Shown here: positions 22,626 through 34,088 of the stretch, piece after piece
Position numbering within the stretch: the stretch's first letter is position 1
How the letters are laid out: each line of letters opens with the position of its first letter
Assembly: GCF_001411555.2 (NCBI RefSeq)
Contig: NC_049916.1
Span: 2,108,001-2,172,000, forward strand
Source of the DNA: Juglans regia
Lineage: Eukaryota > Streptophyta > Magnoliopsida > Fagales > Juglandaceae
Length of the DNA stretch: 64,000 nt
Direction: 5' to 3'
Notes under the pieces: model-generated
Told to the model about the DNA's origin: nothing
Database searches by the model: none
The model's input: the letters and a program-made list of their open reading frames with translations, nothing else
Translations under genes and position numbers: made by a program

Positions 22626-23377
22626 AAGGCAGATGAGTTAACCTTGAAGGAAAGTGATATGGAGTTAAAGTTGATTTTGGAAATGTATAGACGTGAATTT
22701 ACTGATTCAAGGTTAGAGAATCTGCACATTTTGTTTTTCCTTGTCCACATTTCTAATGATATTGGTATCTTTACTTTAAAAAAAAAATCACTACTAATTT
22801 GATATACTTTGTTAAAGGCCCATTGGGTATTGTCCAAAGTTGTTAAATGCACCAAGAGGAATCTTTCTACAATCATCACATTTGAATGGATAAGCGTGTG
22901 TGCTTTTGTTGAAATTAAACTTAAATAAACCATCAATCTCTTAGATGGGTAAATGGCGTTCCACAAATTGCAAGATGTTGTTATCTTCTTTTATAACACC
23001 TACATAATGTTGGTTCTGGTTCTGTAGTGTCAATATGATGCTACAACTGAATTTTGCATAAAAATAAATAAGTTTTGCACATTCAATTCCATTATTTTTA
23101 TAGATTGCTCAGATGATGTGATATATATTAGTTTGTTTAGTGTTATGATGTCACTGTTCTTAGAAGTTTATAAGATCTGCAGGGATGTCATGGAAGCCAG
23201 AGACTCAGAATATAAGGCTTGGGCCCATGTTCAAACTTTGAAATCCTCTCTTGATGAGCGCAACTTGGAATTGTGAGTCAAGGCTGCAAATGAAGCTGAG
23301 GTCATATCCCATCAAAGGCTTGCTGCAGCAGAAGCTGAGATTGCTGAGCTGAGGCAGAAATTAGAAGCTTCCAAAAG
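22626..23377 (+). pseudogene. HUB2-like: Captured HUB2-like (histone H2B mono-ubiquitin ligase) gene fragment, two exons
   Basis: Exon a (22626-22711) reads KADELTLKESDMELKLILEM then YRREFTDS, ending CAAG|GTTAGA. Exon b (23183-23377) follows CTGCAG and reads DVMEARDSEYKAWAHVQTLK, SSLDERNLEL, a TGA, then VKAANEAEVISHQRLAAAEA and EIAELRQKLEASKR, ending AAAAG|GTTTCG. Joined across the intron, the codon is complete (S-R-D). This is the coiled-coil middle of plant HUB2/BRE1-type RING ligases, which monoubiquitinate histone H2B. Only this internal part is present: there is no start and no RING. The TGA replaces what would be a CGA arginine codon, a C-to-T change typical of methylated transposon DNA. 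Retention of the intron shows DNA-level capture rather than a processed copy. Confidence 0.72.
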
Positions 23378-24388
23378 GTTTCGTTTACTTTGACAGAACA
23401 TGTTGAAAAATTTTATTTTAACCTGATGCTACTGTTAAAATGATCATTGTCCGGACGAGATTTGAACAGAAAATGATCAAATATATTCTCGAGGCACTTA
23501 AATATTGGTGAGGATATTTGTTTTCTCTGCATGTAATACTTTACCCTGCAGCATTGATGAGTTCACCAATTGATGGCTACTTCATTTTTATTGTCTTTAG
23601 GCCAATGAAAATGAAGTAGGAAGTTGATTATCCATACTTCTGACAGTTAAGTTTCTTGTATTATCTCTAATTTTTTTACCTTATTTTTAGAAAACTTGGT
23701 TTTATTTTTTGTTGAACTTTTGTTTTTCTTTTGACAATATATTCTTGAACTATACAAAGATAATTTATATAACAACAGATTTATCTATTTAATCGATTCT
23801 GTATAATTATCTATTTTATCAGTTCTGTATAATCATCTTTTATCGGTTTTGGAAATGGAGGTATTCTTCTTTTCTTAGCTCAACAGTGATTTTTATGTTA
23901 AACCCATGGTCATGCTTAGATGCAACTATCCAGGTTAGTTAAGTTCATTTATTGCCAATGCATATTCACATCTATCTACATGATTCACATATGTCATTAT
24001 TGTGACATATGTCACATTAATTTTTGTATTTTCTTTTCAATTATAGCTGCATCCAACTTACACTAACTTCAATCTTAAGCTGCTACTTGTATGTGGTCTT
24101 CTATATACTTTTTAGTTTATTGGGTTGTTAGTTCTTGTAATTTAAATTGTTGTCCTATGTACAAAAACCCTCCAAGATACTAATGAATCTTGCTAACATA
24201 GTAATGTTTCTTACAGTAACTACTCTTTTACCAAACTAAGCCTTAGGTGATGACTTTATTGGTAGATTTAATTATATCTTACAGTTATACTTACATATAT
24301 TATATATAACTCTCATATATTATATAGTTTGGGTATAGTTGTTTGATATAGGAATGTGATTGTGTCTCTATTAAGTGTGTAGGATCAT

Positions 24389-24474
24389 AGGTCTTTAACG
24401 GAACCAACAAGGCTTTTTGAGGGCAAGGTAGTCGTAGAGCTTCATCTCAATTGTGATATTCAAGCACTTGAAAG
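24389..24474 (+). pseudogene. Possible further captured exon, unrecognised
   Basis: After TGTGTAG the frame reads DHRSLTEPTRLFEGKVVVEL then HLNCDIQALER without stops, more protein-like than the surrounding AT-rich sequence. I cannot name the source gene, and the right-hand splice site is unclear. Confidence 0.2.
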
Positions 24475-25734
24475 GCTATTCATTTTCATTCAATATTTCT
24501 GTAGTTTTGGCTGCTAAAGCTTTTTTGGCTCCATTTGGATTGATTTTTTATGAGATAATGAAGCATATAAACCAGTTGGACAGATTATCTCTTGTTTGGA
24601 AACTGTTTCCATGTAATGTATATATGTGATGTCTAGTGATTAAATTGGTAGATTGCAACAACGGGATGACTCACAAGGAGATTCATTTGGTGTCAATAAG
24701 TGGGCTTGCAATAATAGTATCACAATTTTGATTGGTTTTGTTGACTTTTTTTAATGCTAACATAATTTTATGTTCTTTTTTCAATTTTTTTATATTAGGT
24801 AAACACTCATAGGTATGTTGGCAGTATAATGCTTTATTTTCTACGTTGGGCACACAAGGACCACTTGACTCGCCTTGGTCTACAGACAATCATGTGGTCA
24901 GTGTGGGGAATGTCTTTCAACAAAAAATCGATTTGCTACCTCTCAACTTTCAATCTGATTTTAAGTTTCTTGTCTTTTTGTCTAACTCACTTTCCTTTTT
25001 CTTTGTGAGTTTCAGGAACATCCCCATTCATAGGTTCGAGATCCACATTTTGATCTAAATTCTTTCAAGTGAAGCTTCTATCCAGAGATTGCTGCAAGCT
25101 TATTATACTCTTTGAAAATTCTTTCTTCAACCAGATTTATGCAAGTTGCTTTCCATCGGTCTTTTCATGAGCTGTACAAACGTAAGTGCCTTGCTCTAAC
25201 TATTTCTCATGAGTTGTACAGACGTATTTCTAGCATAAGTTCCTTAGCCAACATTGTTTCTCCATTAATATTTATTCCTCTAACAGGTATATGGAAGATT
25301 GGATTGGAAAAAATAATGTTATTATGCATAAGAATAATTCAAATTGACAATTTCTCCTGCCATGGCATCCAGCATTGTTCCTATATGAAGAAACACCGTT
25401 TCCTTTCCCTAGTTTTAGTATTATGTGCATTGGGTTTGCCACGGTAAAAGCCTTTTACTTTATGATAAAGCTGGTGGAACAAGGTTATAGTACTTGCATA
25501 AGAAATCACAATAGAAATATTGGTTATATTCCAGCAAAAAAGAACAATGGTCCATAATATGCTTTTTCTGTATTGGTACCTTTTTTTATGTGGAGTAATC
25601 ATCTCTATTGTTTATGTAGATAGTACACTTTAGTTTGATATATGGTGTGTAGTGTATCATCGAATGGCTTTGTTTTATGGATGAAGGAATTGTGTATTTC
25701 TTGGCAGTGAGATTTTCTTGTACCTTCGTGCAGG

Positions 25735-25770
25735 TGGGTGGATGAAGTCATTCCCAATGAAGTTATATAG
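25735..25770 (+). pseudogene. Possible captured exon resembling a cytidylyltransferase
   Basis: After CTTCGTGCAG the frame reads RWVDEVIPNEVI, which resembles the (C/K)WVDEVIP segment of plant choline- or ethanolamine-phosphate cytidylyltransferases. Only about a dozen residues match and the sequence then diverges, so this is a weak call. Confidence 0.2.
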
Positions 25771-26172
25771 GCCTGACATATATAAGAATTGAAACATTAG
25801 AGTAAACAAATAATTAATTGATCTTTCTTAATTAACATGTTTGTGGGGAGTGAGTTTAGTCATGTTATATATATACATATATATATATATATAGTACTTA
25901 GTTCTTTTGTTTTGAAAGGAAATATATAGTACTTAGTGAGTTTGTTAGTTAGTTAGTTAATTGGTTGCCTGTACATTACACTTTAACTTAAATTACTAGC
26001 TTGTGTTTGACAGCTCACAGGTTGAAAGTTCTTGCTTTTGCTTGATGTCAATACTTTTCTCTAAATGTAACATTTACAGCTTCCAAGAATGTTGTAAGAA
26101 TGTTACTTTTTTCCATGGAGTTGTAAGAAGTTGCCTAACTCTAATTGAGGGTATTACTATAGGCACATTGCA

Positions 26173-26214
26173 GGCTTGCAACGGCAAATCAGTGCTATGG
26201 ATATTAAATCAAGG
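26173..26214 (+). pseudogene. Possible captured mini-exon, unrecognised
   Basis: A short segment bounded by ATTGCAG and AAG|GTACTT that reads GLQRQISAMDIKSR. The splice-site pair and open frame look like a captured exon; the source is unknown. Confidence 0.22.
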
Positions 26215-26929
26215 TACTTTTTATTCTTCCTTTCACTCTCGTTCTTGTTTGGGTGTTTTTTTTTTATTTAGTAGTTCTTAATTATTGTTTGATATAAATG
26301 TTAAATTGCAATTAGCCTAAGCTTTGTGTGGCCATCCAGAAATTTCATAGTAAATATAATTTAGATGTGTATTATATTTTTTATGTATTCTGTTTTGTGC
26401 ATTTTTTATTTATTTTCTGAAACATTATTTCCGACGAGTAAAGTTTGCTGCAAATATTCTTTTGTTGCATAAACTTATTTGCGGTGACCAGAAATGCTTA
26501 TTTTGGCGACAATTACCCCGTTGGAAATAAATTATCGCTATGATAACTGAAATCACTAGGAAAAATAAAAACTATTGTGGCGATTTTAACTTTTTTGCAA
26601 CGATATATATCGTCGCAATTGTCTTTTCTCAACTATTTAATGGTAAACGGAAAGACCATTTCCATCAATTATTGGGACAGTTGCGGCGGACAAAAAACAT
26701 CGAAAATAGTAGTTTTTTGCGACAATTTCTTCCTATCGTTGAAATTGATCAGAAACGACACTTTAATTTCGTCGAATATGCAGCGAATTAAAAATCACTG
26801 TAAATAATCAATTGCAACGATTAATAAGAGTATTTGCAACGATTTTGAGTGCTGGAAAAAGTCTGATTTCTTGTAGTGTTAATACTAGAGATAAAATAGT
26901 TCTTAAAATATAAAATATCATCCCAAATA

Positions 26930-27720
26930 TCTAAGTAAATCGAAGGGAGAAAAAGCCTTTATTAAGATAATTAAGCGGAAGGAGGGAGTCAGTCTCAACA
27001 ACCTGATCAGTGATGCTCAGTTCATAACACAAAGTTAAACTAAATCTTAAGGTAGACAATTATGCAAAATTTTTAGTACCAATACCCAGAAAATAGGAAA
27101 AATCAACAATGATAGAGCAATTATTGAAATGTAAAACACCACCACAACCAGCAGGCACGTGATTACCTTTTGAAGCACCGTCAATATTCAACTTGAGAAT
27201 GCCCAAGGGAGGCGGAATCCATTTGACCAAGATAGGTTTTTTTTTTTTTTTTTTCCCTAATAGTGATCCAAGAGATATGCAAAGAATTGAGAACATCAAT
27301 ATTGATGTTAGACATAATATCTTTAGGTTTCAACAGGGGTTCAGCTCTCAGTCCTTACTTTATAGGGGTGCTAGTGCGCTACAACTAGCAGCCCATTTGG
27401 ATAAGCTTCTTAATCCCAATAATGGCTCAAATCTGGCTTTATTATGAGCTAGCCATAATTCCCAAAAGAGAAGGGATGATAGCAAACGAGCAAATAAATT
27501 GGATTGGTCAAAACCCTTGAAAGAAGACCATCAATGAATAGCAATGCTTTTCCAACAAATAGTGTCCAAAGAAAATAACCAAAAAGGGAAGAGAAATAAT
27601 GCCAAATGTTCTTCACAAGAGAATAGTCCAAAAAAATATGGTTAACATATTCAATAGTCCTCATAACAAAATGAGCGTTTAGAAGCCATGTGAACCTCAC
27701 ATTGATGGGAAGGAAGTGGT
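26930..27720 (-). mobile_element. LINE remnant with RNase H domain
   Basis: On the minus strand, 27700-27449 reads FVMRTIEYVNHIFLDYSLVK then NIWHYF (zf-RVT type), then LWLAHNKARFE, and 27299-27060 reads VKWIPPPLGILKLNIDGASK then GNHVPAGCGGVLHF. This is the start of the RVT_3 RNase H fold, with the catalytic Asp in NIDGAS. It belongs to the RNase H-bearing plant LINEs, a different lineage from the LINEs in the first 9 kb. A run of T's at 27238-27254 and several stops interrupt it. It abuts the CACTA element on the right. Confidence 0.65.
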
Positions 27721-30490
27721 CCAGAAAAAGGATTTGCTAAATTTTAAAATTTAGAGTTTATTAAAAATGTTAAAACTTACAAGATGATGCTGTTGCCTCT
27801 CCGAAGGAAGGACGATATCGATGGAATGGTTTTCTCTTATGTTGTATTAGATGATTGTATATATAAGATGATACTAGGTGTTTATATTGTAAGAGATTTT
27901 CTCTTATGTTCGTATATATGGTGCTTGGAATTTCATGGAATGGTTTGATTTTCTTTGGGCTTGACTTGCCGTAGGAAATGGTGGGTACTGATCTCAATGG
28001 ACTCATTGGACCAATGGGGGCCGACCATGAAGTACTTGGATAGCATGCTAGGCCGATATATGGTTTTAAACTTTTAGGCTTGAGTTTGTTCCATTTCTAG
28101 CCTAGCGATTCGAGCCGCCTTTATGCTAAAAGTCTAGAACTCATTCAATATATTTTCTAAATTAATTTTCTTTGTTAATTAAGAAAAAGTCTACTTTCAC
28201 CTGGGAGGGGGAATCCCCGCATACACGTCTATCCACGTGTAAAAATAAAATGGTGCATTTCGTTTTCTTCTCATCTTCTTCGCATCTTCTTCTTCTTATC
28301 TTTTTCTTTGTATCTTCTTCGCATTTTCTTCTCACAGAATGCAGACAGGTTCTTCTCATCTACTGGTTCTCATCTTCTTCGTCTTCGTTATTTTCTAACC
28401 AAGCCGTGCGCCATTGGTAGGGTTTCTTCAACCAACGATTGGTAGGAATCAAGGATCTACTCATGATGCTGCCATGGTATGAATTGAAAACCAGAATATT
28501 CAAACAAGAACAGAAAAAAAAGACGATTGATCATCATGATTTGGGGCTTTTGTCACTCGGGATTAAATCTTATGCATCTTAGATAGATTCCCAGAAAAAA
28601 ACAAAGGTGGAGGACCTTTGATTCCTTGTATACGTAACTTTTAGACTTTACTCAAATAGTGTTATAAAAATGAAAGAACAAGGCAACCTCCTATGCGAAG
28701 CTGCCGAATTTGTAAAAATGAAAGAATAAGGATCTTTGATTTCTTCCTTTCGTAAACCCCAACAACTTTTATCTTTGGAATGAGTTTGATTTGCAGACCG
28801 ATTTGTGTGCGCTGGGATGGGTTAAAACTTAATGTTTGCTTTGAAATCGTTTCTGTTTTTTTTTTTTTTAATATTCTATCTTTTTAATTTTTAATTTAAT
28901 TTATTTATTTAAATAATATCGGTTGACGATTCCGCAACAGGTACCCAACGCCGGATACCTGTAGCAGAATTGGTTAATTAAATTTATAGGAAACTTTATT
29001 TTTATTTTTTGAAAGAGAATATTTAGATTTTTCCTTTTTTCTTTTAGAGTAATGATACACAACATTTTTTACAATACTTTTCATAATACATTATATAAAA
29101 TGAAGATATTTTTATAAAATTGTGTTATTTTTATATGATATTTTATTATAATATTTCTCATTTTAAAATATGATTATAAAATTTATTGTAAAAAATATTT
29201 TGTATTTATATTTTTTTAAATCCAAAGTATCGGATAAGCAATGACTCGATTGCCGTACTTACGTAATTACGTTGGATGAGATTCTAATCCCAGTAGCCTC
29301 TTTCCCTATCGTTGGCCCCTTTGCACTTAAGACATTAGTTATGCTGTCACCAGTCATGATTGCAGCATTTAAACGAAGGGCCCTTGAATACCAACCAGCA
29401 TTAAAACAGTGATGCTGTGACCAGTCACCAGTCACCAGTCATGAGATTCTCCGGTTTGATTAAAGAAATGTTTCTCACATCTCATCTTATCTTTTTTTTT
29501 TATTATTATTATTTTTTAAAATTTTTATATAAAATATAATAAATAATTTAATTTTTTCAAATTTTAAAATAATAATAATATTAAAAAATAATATTCTAAT
29601 AATATTTTATTTAATTTTAAATTTTTATTTCATCTCAACTCACTATCCAACCAACACCTTATTTAATTACTCAAACCTATGATAAGTGCTGGTGCTATCA
29701 TCCATATCCAACAATATCATAAGGATTTATAAAAGAAAAACACTTTGGAATAGATTGTCCAATACTAAGGGTTTAACAGCCTCCAATAAAAGCCTGCCAT
29801 GTCAATAATTTTATACAAAAATCACAAGAGTCATCACACTGAATAAAATTAAGAGTCCTACAATCTATCCTTGTCCCTCACCTAGTATCTGTGAAATTTG
29901 GAACATCTCGCAAATTCCAAACCACCACACGACACAAGTTTCATCGTTGCCACAACTGTACAACGGCATCGCCACACCAAGTTTTGTCACCCGATCAATC
30001 ATCCTAAGAGAACACCACAGTTGTTTAGCCACCAAGTTCCATCGATTTTGAGTTGGTTTTTGCAATGTTGGCGGGGGGAGAGAGAGAGAGAGTGTGTGTG
30101 TGTGTGTGTTTGTGTTCGTTTTAGGGTTTCGAACCCCTTTTTTGTCTCTGTCATCTCAACAATATTTAATTTTTTCACCCTCTCCAGCGATATTGTTTTC
30201 TTCTTTTTCATGGTAATTTACCATCTGGTCCCAGTTGAAGGAATGAGATTTTACGATAAGGGGTTTTGTAACTTTGTTTTCCTCAAGGTCGTCTTCAGAG
30301 CTTCAAATATTTTACAGTGAAAATCAAAGTTCAAATATGGAGATTGACTGACTCAAAGCTTCATTTTCATGGGGCTTTATATTTATGGAATGATTTTGCT
30401 CAGTTGATTGGAGGAAGGTTCATGATCTAGGCTAAACTCAAATGGTCCTGGGAGAGAGAGAGGGGGGAGGGTCACTAGTGAGGGGAGTTT
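27721..30490. other. Intergenic region with simple repeats and degraded MITEs
   Basis: No gene supported. A (TTC)n-like stretch (TCTTCTTCGCATC repeats) lies at 28262-28390. An inverted-repeat element at about 29048-29215 has ACATTTTTTACAATAC on the left and ATTGTAAAAAATATTTTGTA on the right. A MITE-like block at 29470-29655 ends CATCTCAACTCACTATCCAA. (GT)n and (GA)n runs lie at 30079-30110. The open frame at 29898-30320 runs through these simple repeats and is not credible as a gene. Confidence 0.45.
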
Positions 30491-31479
30491 TGTTACGATC
30501 CCACATTGACTAAGTATGGGATTAGTTGATGGTTTATAAGCTCCTAGGCACCCTTCCCTTGTAAGCTAGTTTTCAAGGGTGAGTTCTACCTAGTGGGTGC
30601 ATAACAAATGGTATCAGAGCCACCCCACATCTAAGGTCATGTTGCGACAATTGCAATCATGCGGCATGGGGGGTGATGCCGGCATGGCAGTGTTCGCCCG
30701 GAGCTAGGAAAAGACCTAGCGCACAACCAGCCCGTGTGAGCGCCGGGACCGCCGTGGACGTCGGTTGCGGAGCGTGGTGGTTGTTACGATCCCACATTGA
30801 CTAAGTATGAGATTAGTTGGTGGTTTATAAGCTCCTAGGCACCCTTCCCTTGTAAGCTAGTTTTCAAGGGTGAGTTCTACCTAGTGGGTTCATAACAACT
30901 GGTATCAGAGCCACCCCACATCTAAGGTCATGTTGCGACGGTTGCAATCATGCAGCACGGGGGGTGATGCCGGCATGGCAGTGTTCGCCCGGAGCTAGGA
31001 AAAGACCTAGCGCACAACCAGCCCGTGTGAGCGCCGGGACCGCCGTGGACGTCGGTTGCGGAGCGTGGTGGTTGTTACGATCCCACATTGACTAAGTATG
31101 AGATTAGTTGGTGGTTTATAAGCTCCTAGGCACCCTTCCCTTGTAAGCTAGTTTTCAAGGGTGAGTTCTACCTAGTGGGTTCATAACAACTGGTATTAGA
31201 GCCACCCCACATCTAAGGTCATGTTGCGACGGTTGCAATCGTGCTGCATGGGGGGTGATGCCGGCATGGCAGTGTTCACCCGGAGCTAGGAAAAGACCTA
31301 GCGCACAGCCAGCCCGTGTGAGCGCCGGGACCGCCGTGGACGTCGGTTGCGGAGCGTGGTGGTTGTTACGATCCCACATTGACTAAGTATGGGATTAGTT
31401 GATGGTTTATAAGCTCCTAGGCACCCTTCTCTTGTAAGCTAGTTTTCAAGGGTGAGTTCTACCTAGTGGGTTCATAACA
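30491..31479 (+). mobile_element. Tandem TRIM retrotransposon array: 4 LTRs, 3 internal regions
   Basis: A 291-bp unit is repeated three times and followed by a fourth LTR (3 x 291 + 116 = 989 bp exactly). Each unit is a 116-bp LTR starting TGTTACGATCCCACATTGAC and ending ..CATAACA, then a 175-bp internal region that opens with TGGTATCAGAGCC, the tRNA-iMet primer-binding site, and closes with a purine-rich GCGGAGCGTGGTGG next to the following LTR. LTRs are at 30491-30606, 30782-30897, 31073-31188 and 31364-31479. AGTTT occurs at both 30486-30490 and 31480-31484, a perfect 5-bp target duplication around the whole array. There are no open frames; this is a terminal-repeat retrotransposon in miniature, dependent on other elements for its proteins. 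Confidence 0.9.
30609..30621 (+). other. Primer-binding site (tRNA-iMet type) of TRIM unit 1
   Basis: TGGTATCAGAGCC two bases after the LTR end, complementary to the 3' end of plant initiator tRNA-Met. Unit 2 has the same sequence (from 30900). Unit 3 has TGGTATTAGAGCC (from 31191), one C-to-T change. Confidence 0.85.
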
Positions 31480-31734
31480 AGTTTCAAGGTTCTGGTTCTG
31501 GGAGAGCGTGGTCTTTTGTTTCCGTGTAAGGGGGAGGGGGGACTCTCGAGATTTCTGGAAAGGGCTGGAGGAGAGGAGAAGGGTTATTGGAGAGAGGGAA
31601 GACTTTTTGTTTCTTTATGGTCTATTGTGCAAACATATGAGAGCTGATATGAGAGGCCTACTCGACACTCACCCCTTGGAGGGCTGTTATTTGAAGGATA
31701 ACAGACAGATCGGTCAGAAGTTATTCTCTTTTTA

Positions 31735-32060
31735 AAAATAATAGTAAATAAAAATAAGATGGTATGTGAATAGTAGTAAGATAGTTTGTAAATAATAATG
31801 AGATAGTTTAAATTGAATATTTTTTAAATTTTGGAGAAGGAAAGAAAAAAAATTGAATAAAAAATATTATAAAATTAAAATAATTTTTAATATTATTTTT
31901 ATTTTGAAATTTGAAAAGGTTTAATTGTTTTTATTTTTTATTTGAAATTTTGAGAAAGTTGTAATGATTAGTTTGAAAAAGTTATAATTATTAGTTTGAA
32001 AGTATTTTTGTTTAATTGATGTTTGAGAATGAAATAAAATGAGATGAGCCGATATAAAAA
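31735..32060. mobile_element. Degraded AT-rich MITE-like sequence
   Basis: Shares phrases with the 33885-34088 MITE: GTGAATAGTAG, TTTGAAAAAGTT, AAATGAGATGAG. Its terminal inverted repeats are not preserved, so limits are approximate. Confidence 0.35.
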
Positions 32061-33646
32061 TTTTAAAATATAATTATTCTTTTTATATTACTGGCATAAT
32101 AAAATTTAATTTATGATTAAAGTTTGAAACAAACCGATATAGATGATGTATTAATTCTGCATGTTAGTTTACAAACATCGATCATATTATTTTGAAAATG
32201 ACATTACATTTTCATATTAATATAAAATTAATAAGACCAAAAATGATACTCATCATATTTCATTTTTTAAAAATGTAAAGCGCCTAACTTATTGGCCCTA
32301 TCATGCATGTGTTGTCATTTTTCAAACATGACGATCCACAGTAGTACTGTTGGATGGTCCAAAGATCAATTTGGAAGTATATAATGATCGAGAACCAGAA
32401 ACTGATCAATCGACTAGCTAGAAATACAAGAATGAAAAAAAAAAAAAAAAAAAGACACTAGAATGTGGTAATTCTAGTTTCAAGGAGGAAAGCTTCTATA
32501 GCTAGATCTCTTCCCACGAATTGCAGTAACTCGGGGTAGAGGCCAGGAAGCGGTCCAGCTCCATATATATATAATACTGAGTATCTTAGTTGCCAAAAAA
32601 GAAATTAATATTGGATTTATGGTGAAGCCAACAATGAATTATTTAATTCTCTTAGTTTCTGAAAGAGGAATTAAATAAGATCCTTTCTATTTTTAAAGTA
32701 AAAAGATCAGAGTATTCATGTGAATTAAAACAGAAAGGGTATACTTTTTAAGACGATCATTTGGGTAAAAATTAATTTTGATAAACAAAATGCATGTCAA
32801 TTTTTTTTTTTTTTTCTAACGAAATTATTAGGACCCCTCCATAAACAATAAAAAAAAAAGGGAGTATTTTTACTGTCCCAGCTTGCAGTGGTCCTGATCA
32901 AGTACTTGTTAGGTCATTAATAGCTCAATATATAATATCAAAACGTACTACCTCTTTACTTTACGCATCTATACTTCGATCGTTTGGTTACCAAAATGCA
33001 CACATTTTTATCGTTTCCAGGGGTGAAAAGACATCGTGAAGCACCTTGCAGTGTGCGCAGTATCGTCCACAACCACAATTTTCTGCAGGAAACTTTTCAA
33101 AACACGAGTTACATGAGGAGGCTTTTCAAAGCCACGATTATCAGGAGGAAGCTTCTGTACTGATCAGCTTAATAACCATAATGAGAAATGGCTGAAAATC
33201 ATGCAAGGATCTGCTGCGTGCAAGGTGGATAATGGTTGGACATAAATTAAGGACCACCGCCAAACCAGTACCACGTCTTTAATCATAGATGATAAAATAT
33301 CAATGACAACCCCTTTCGTCTTATATGCATGCAAGCAGCATGATATATAGGTACTTTTGTTAAGAAGTACTCTATCTACGATCATATCAGTCGGTACTAT
33401 ATGCATGTCACTTTTGATCTCTCATGGCCGCAAGCCGCTATATTTTCGGAAAAATGACAGAATTATTAACACAATCCGTTTTCTATTATAATTACTGATA
33501 TTTTCTTCCACAACTCCATCATTTAAGAGGCCGGCCAAACTACTGCTACAGTTTAATCAAAGTAATTATTAGATAATTACGAAAATTGATATACATGAGT
33601 TTAATTAATTACTTTTTCACTTTGCCAACTTATTGCTACAAATATG

Positions 33647-33683
<37 letters not shown>

Positions 33684-33884
33684 TGAAGTTTTGTAGATCA
33701 TGAAGGGGTGAGTCATATATAAATATATATATATATATATATATGTCATAGGTGAAATTGATTTTTGGTCAATGAATTTTGAAGTTATATATAATTCATG
33801 CATGAACTTATTTGGGTTTTTATCATGGATATTATTATATTTGATTTTTTTTGTTTTTGTTTTATTGGATATATAATACAGATT
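32061..33884. other. Intergenic region, nothing recognised
   Basis: AT-rich non-coding DNA with (TA)n runs at about 33652-33676 and 33720-33744 and homopolymer A or T runs (32436-32453; 32801-32815). No gene signature on either strand. Confidence 0.4.
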
Positions 33885-34088
33885 TAGGAGAGGTTTGGAT
33901 TCAGAGATGAGTTGAGATGGTTTGTGAATAGTAGAATAAAAGTTGAATTATTTATTATATTTAGTGTGAAAATTTGAAATTTTTTTTTTGAGATTTGAAA
34001 AAGTTGAATTGTTTATTATATTTTGTGTGAAAATTTGAAAAAGTTGTAATGATGAGATGAGATGAGTTTTGAATCCAAACCTCTCCTA
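33885..34088. mobile_element. MITE with perfect 19-bp terminal inverted repeat
   Basis: Starts TAGGAGAGGTTTGGATTCA and ends ..TGAATCCAAACCTCTCCTA; next to these, GATGAGTTGAGA and GATGAGATGAG pair less perfectly. The interior repeats AAATTTGAAA and TTTATTATATTT. No coding content. One ambiguous base at the inner edge leaves the exact repeat length at 18-19 bp. Confidence 0.7.

Larger units (their letters stand above)
21851..26878. mobile_element. Non-autonomous CACTA (En/Spm) element carrying host gene fragments
   Basis: Left end CACTACAAGAAATTAGGTCT and right end, inverted, CACTACAAGAAATCAGACTT; the match continues through TTTTCCA and an AAATCGT(C/T)GCAAA motif. These are classic CACTA termini. 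Subterminal regions hold many copies of CG(T/C)CGCAA- and GGCGA-type motifs in both orientations (21880-22190 and 26440-26860), as expected for transposase-binding repeats. The flanking triplets are ATA (21848-21850) and TTA (26879-26881), an imperfect 3-bp duplication. No transposase is present. The interior has a CpG-rich block (22205-22620), HUB2-like exons (22626-23377) and further exon-like segments. It would depend on transposase from another copy. Confidence 0.85.

Noticed and set aside
29898..30320. Plus-strand 140-residue frame with CVCVCVC
   Set aside because: It runs through (GA)n and (GT)n simple repeats; low-complexity translation.
31155..31379. Minus-strand 74-residue frame across the TRIM array
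   Set aside because: It lies inside the tandem retrotransposon unit, the same frame is not conserved in the other two units, and the strand is opposite to the element.
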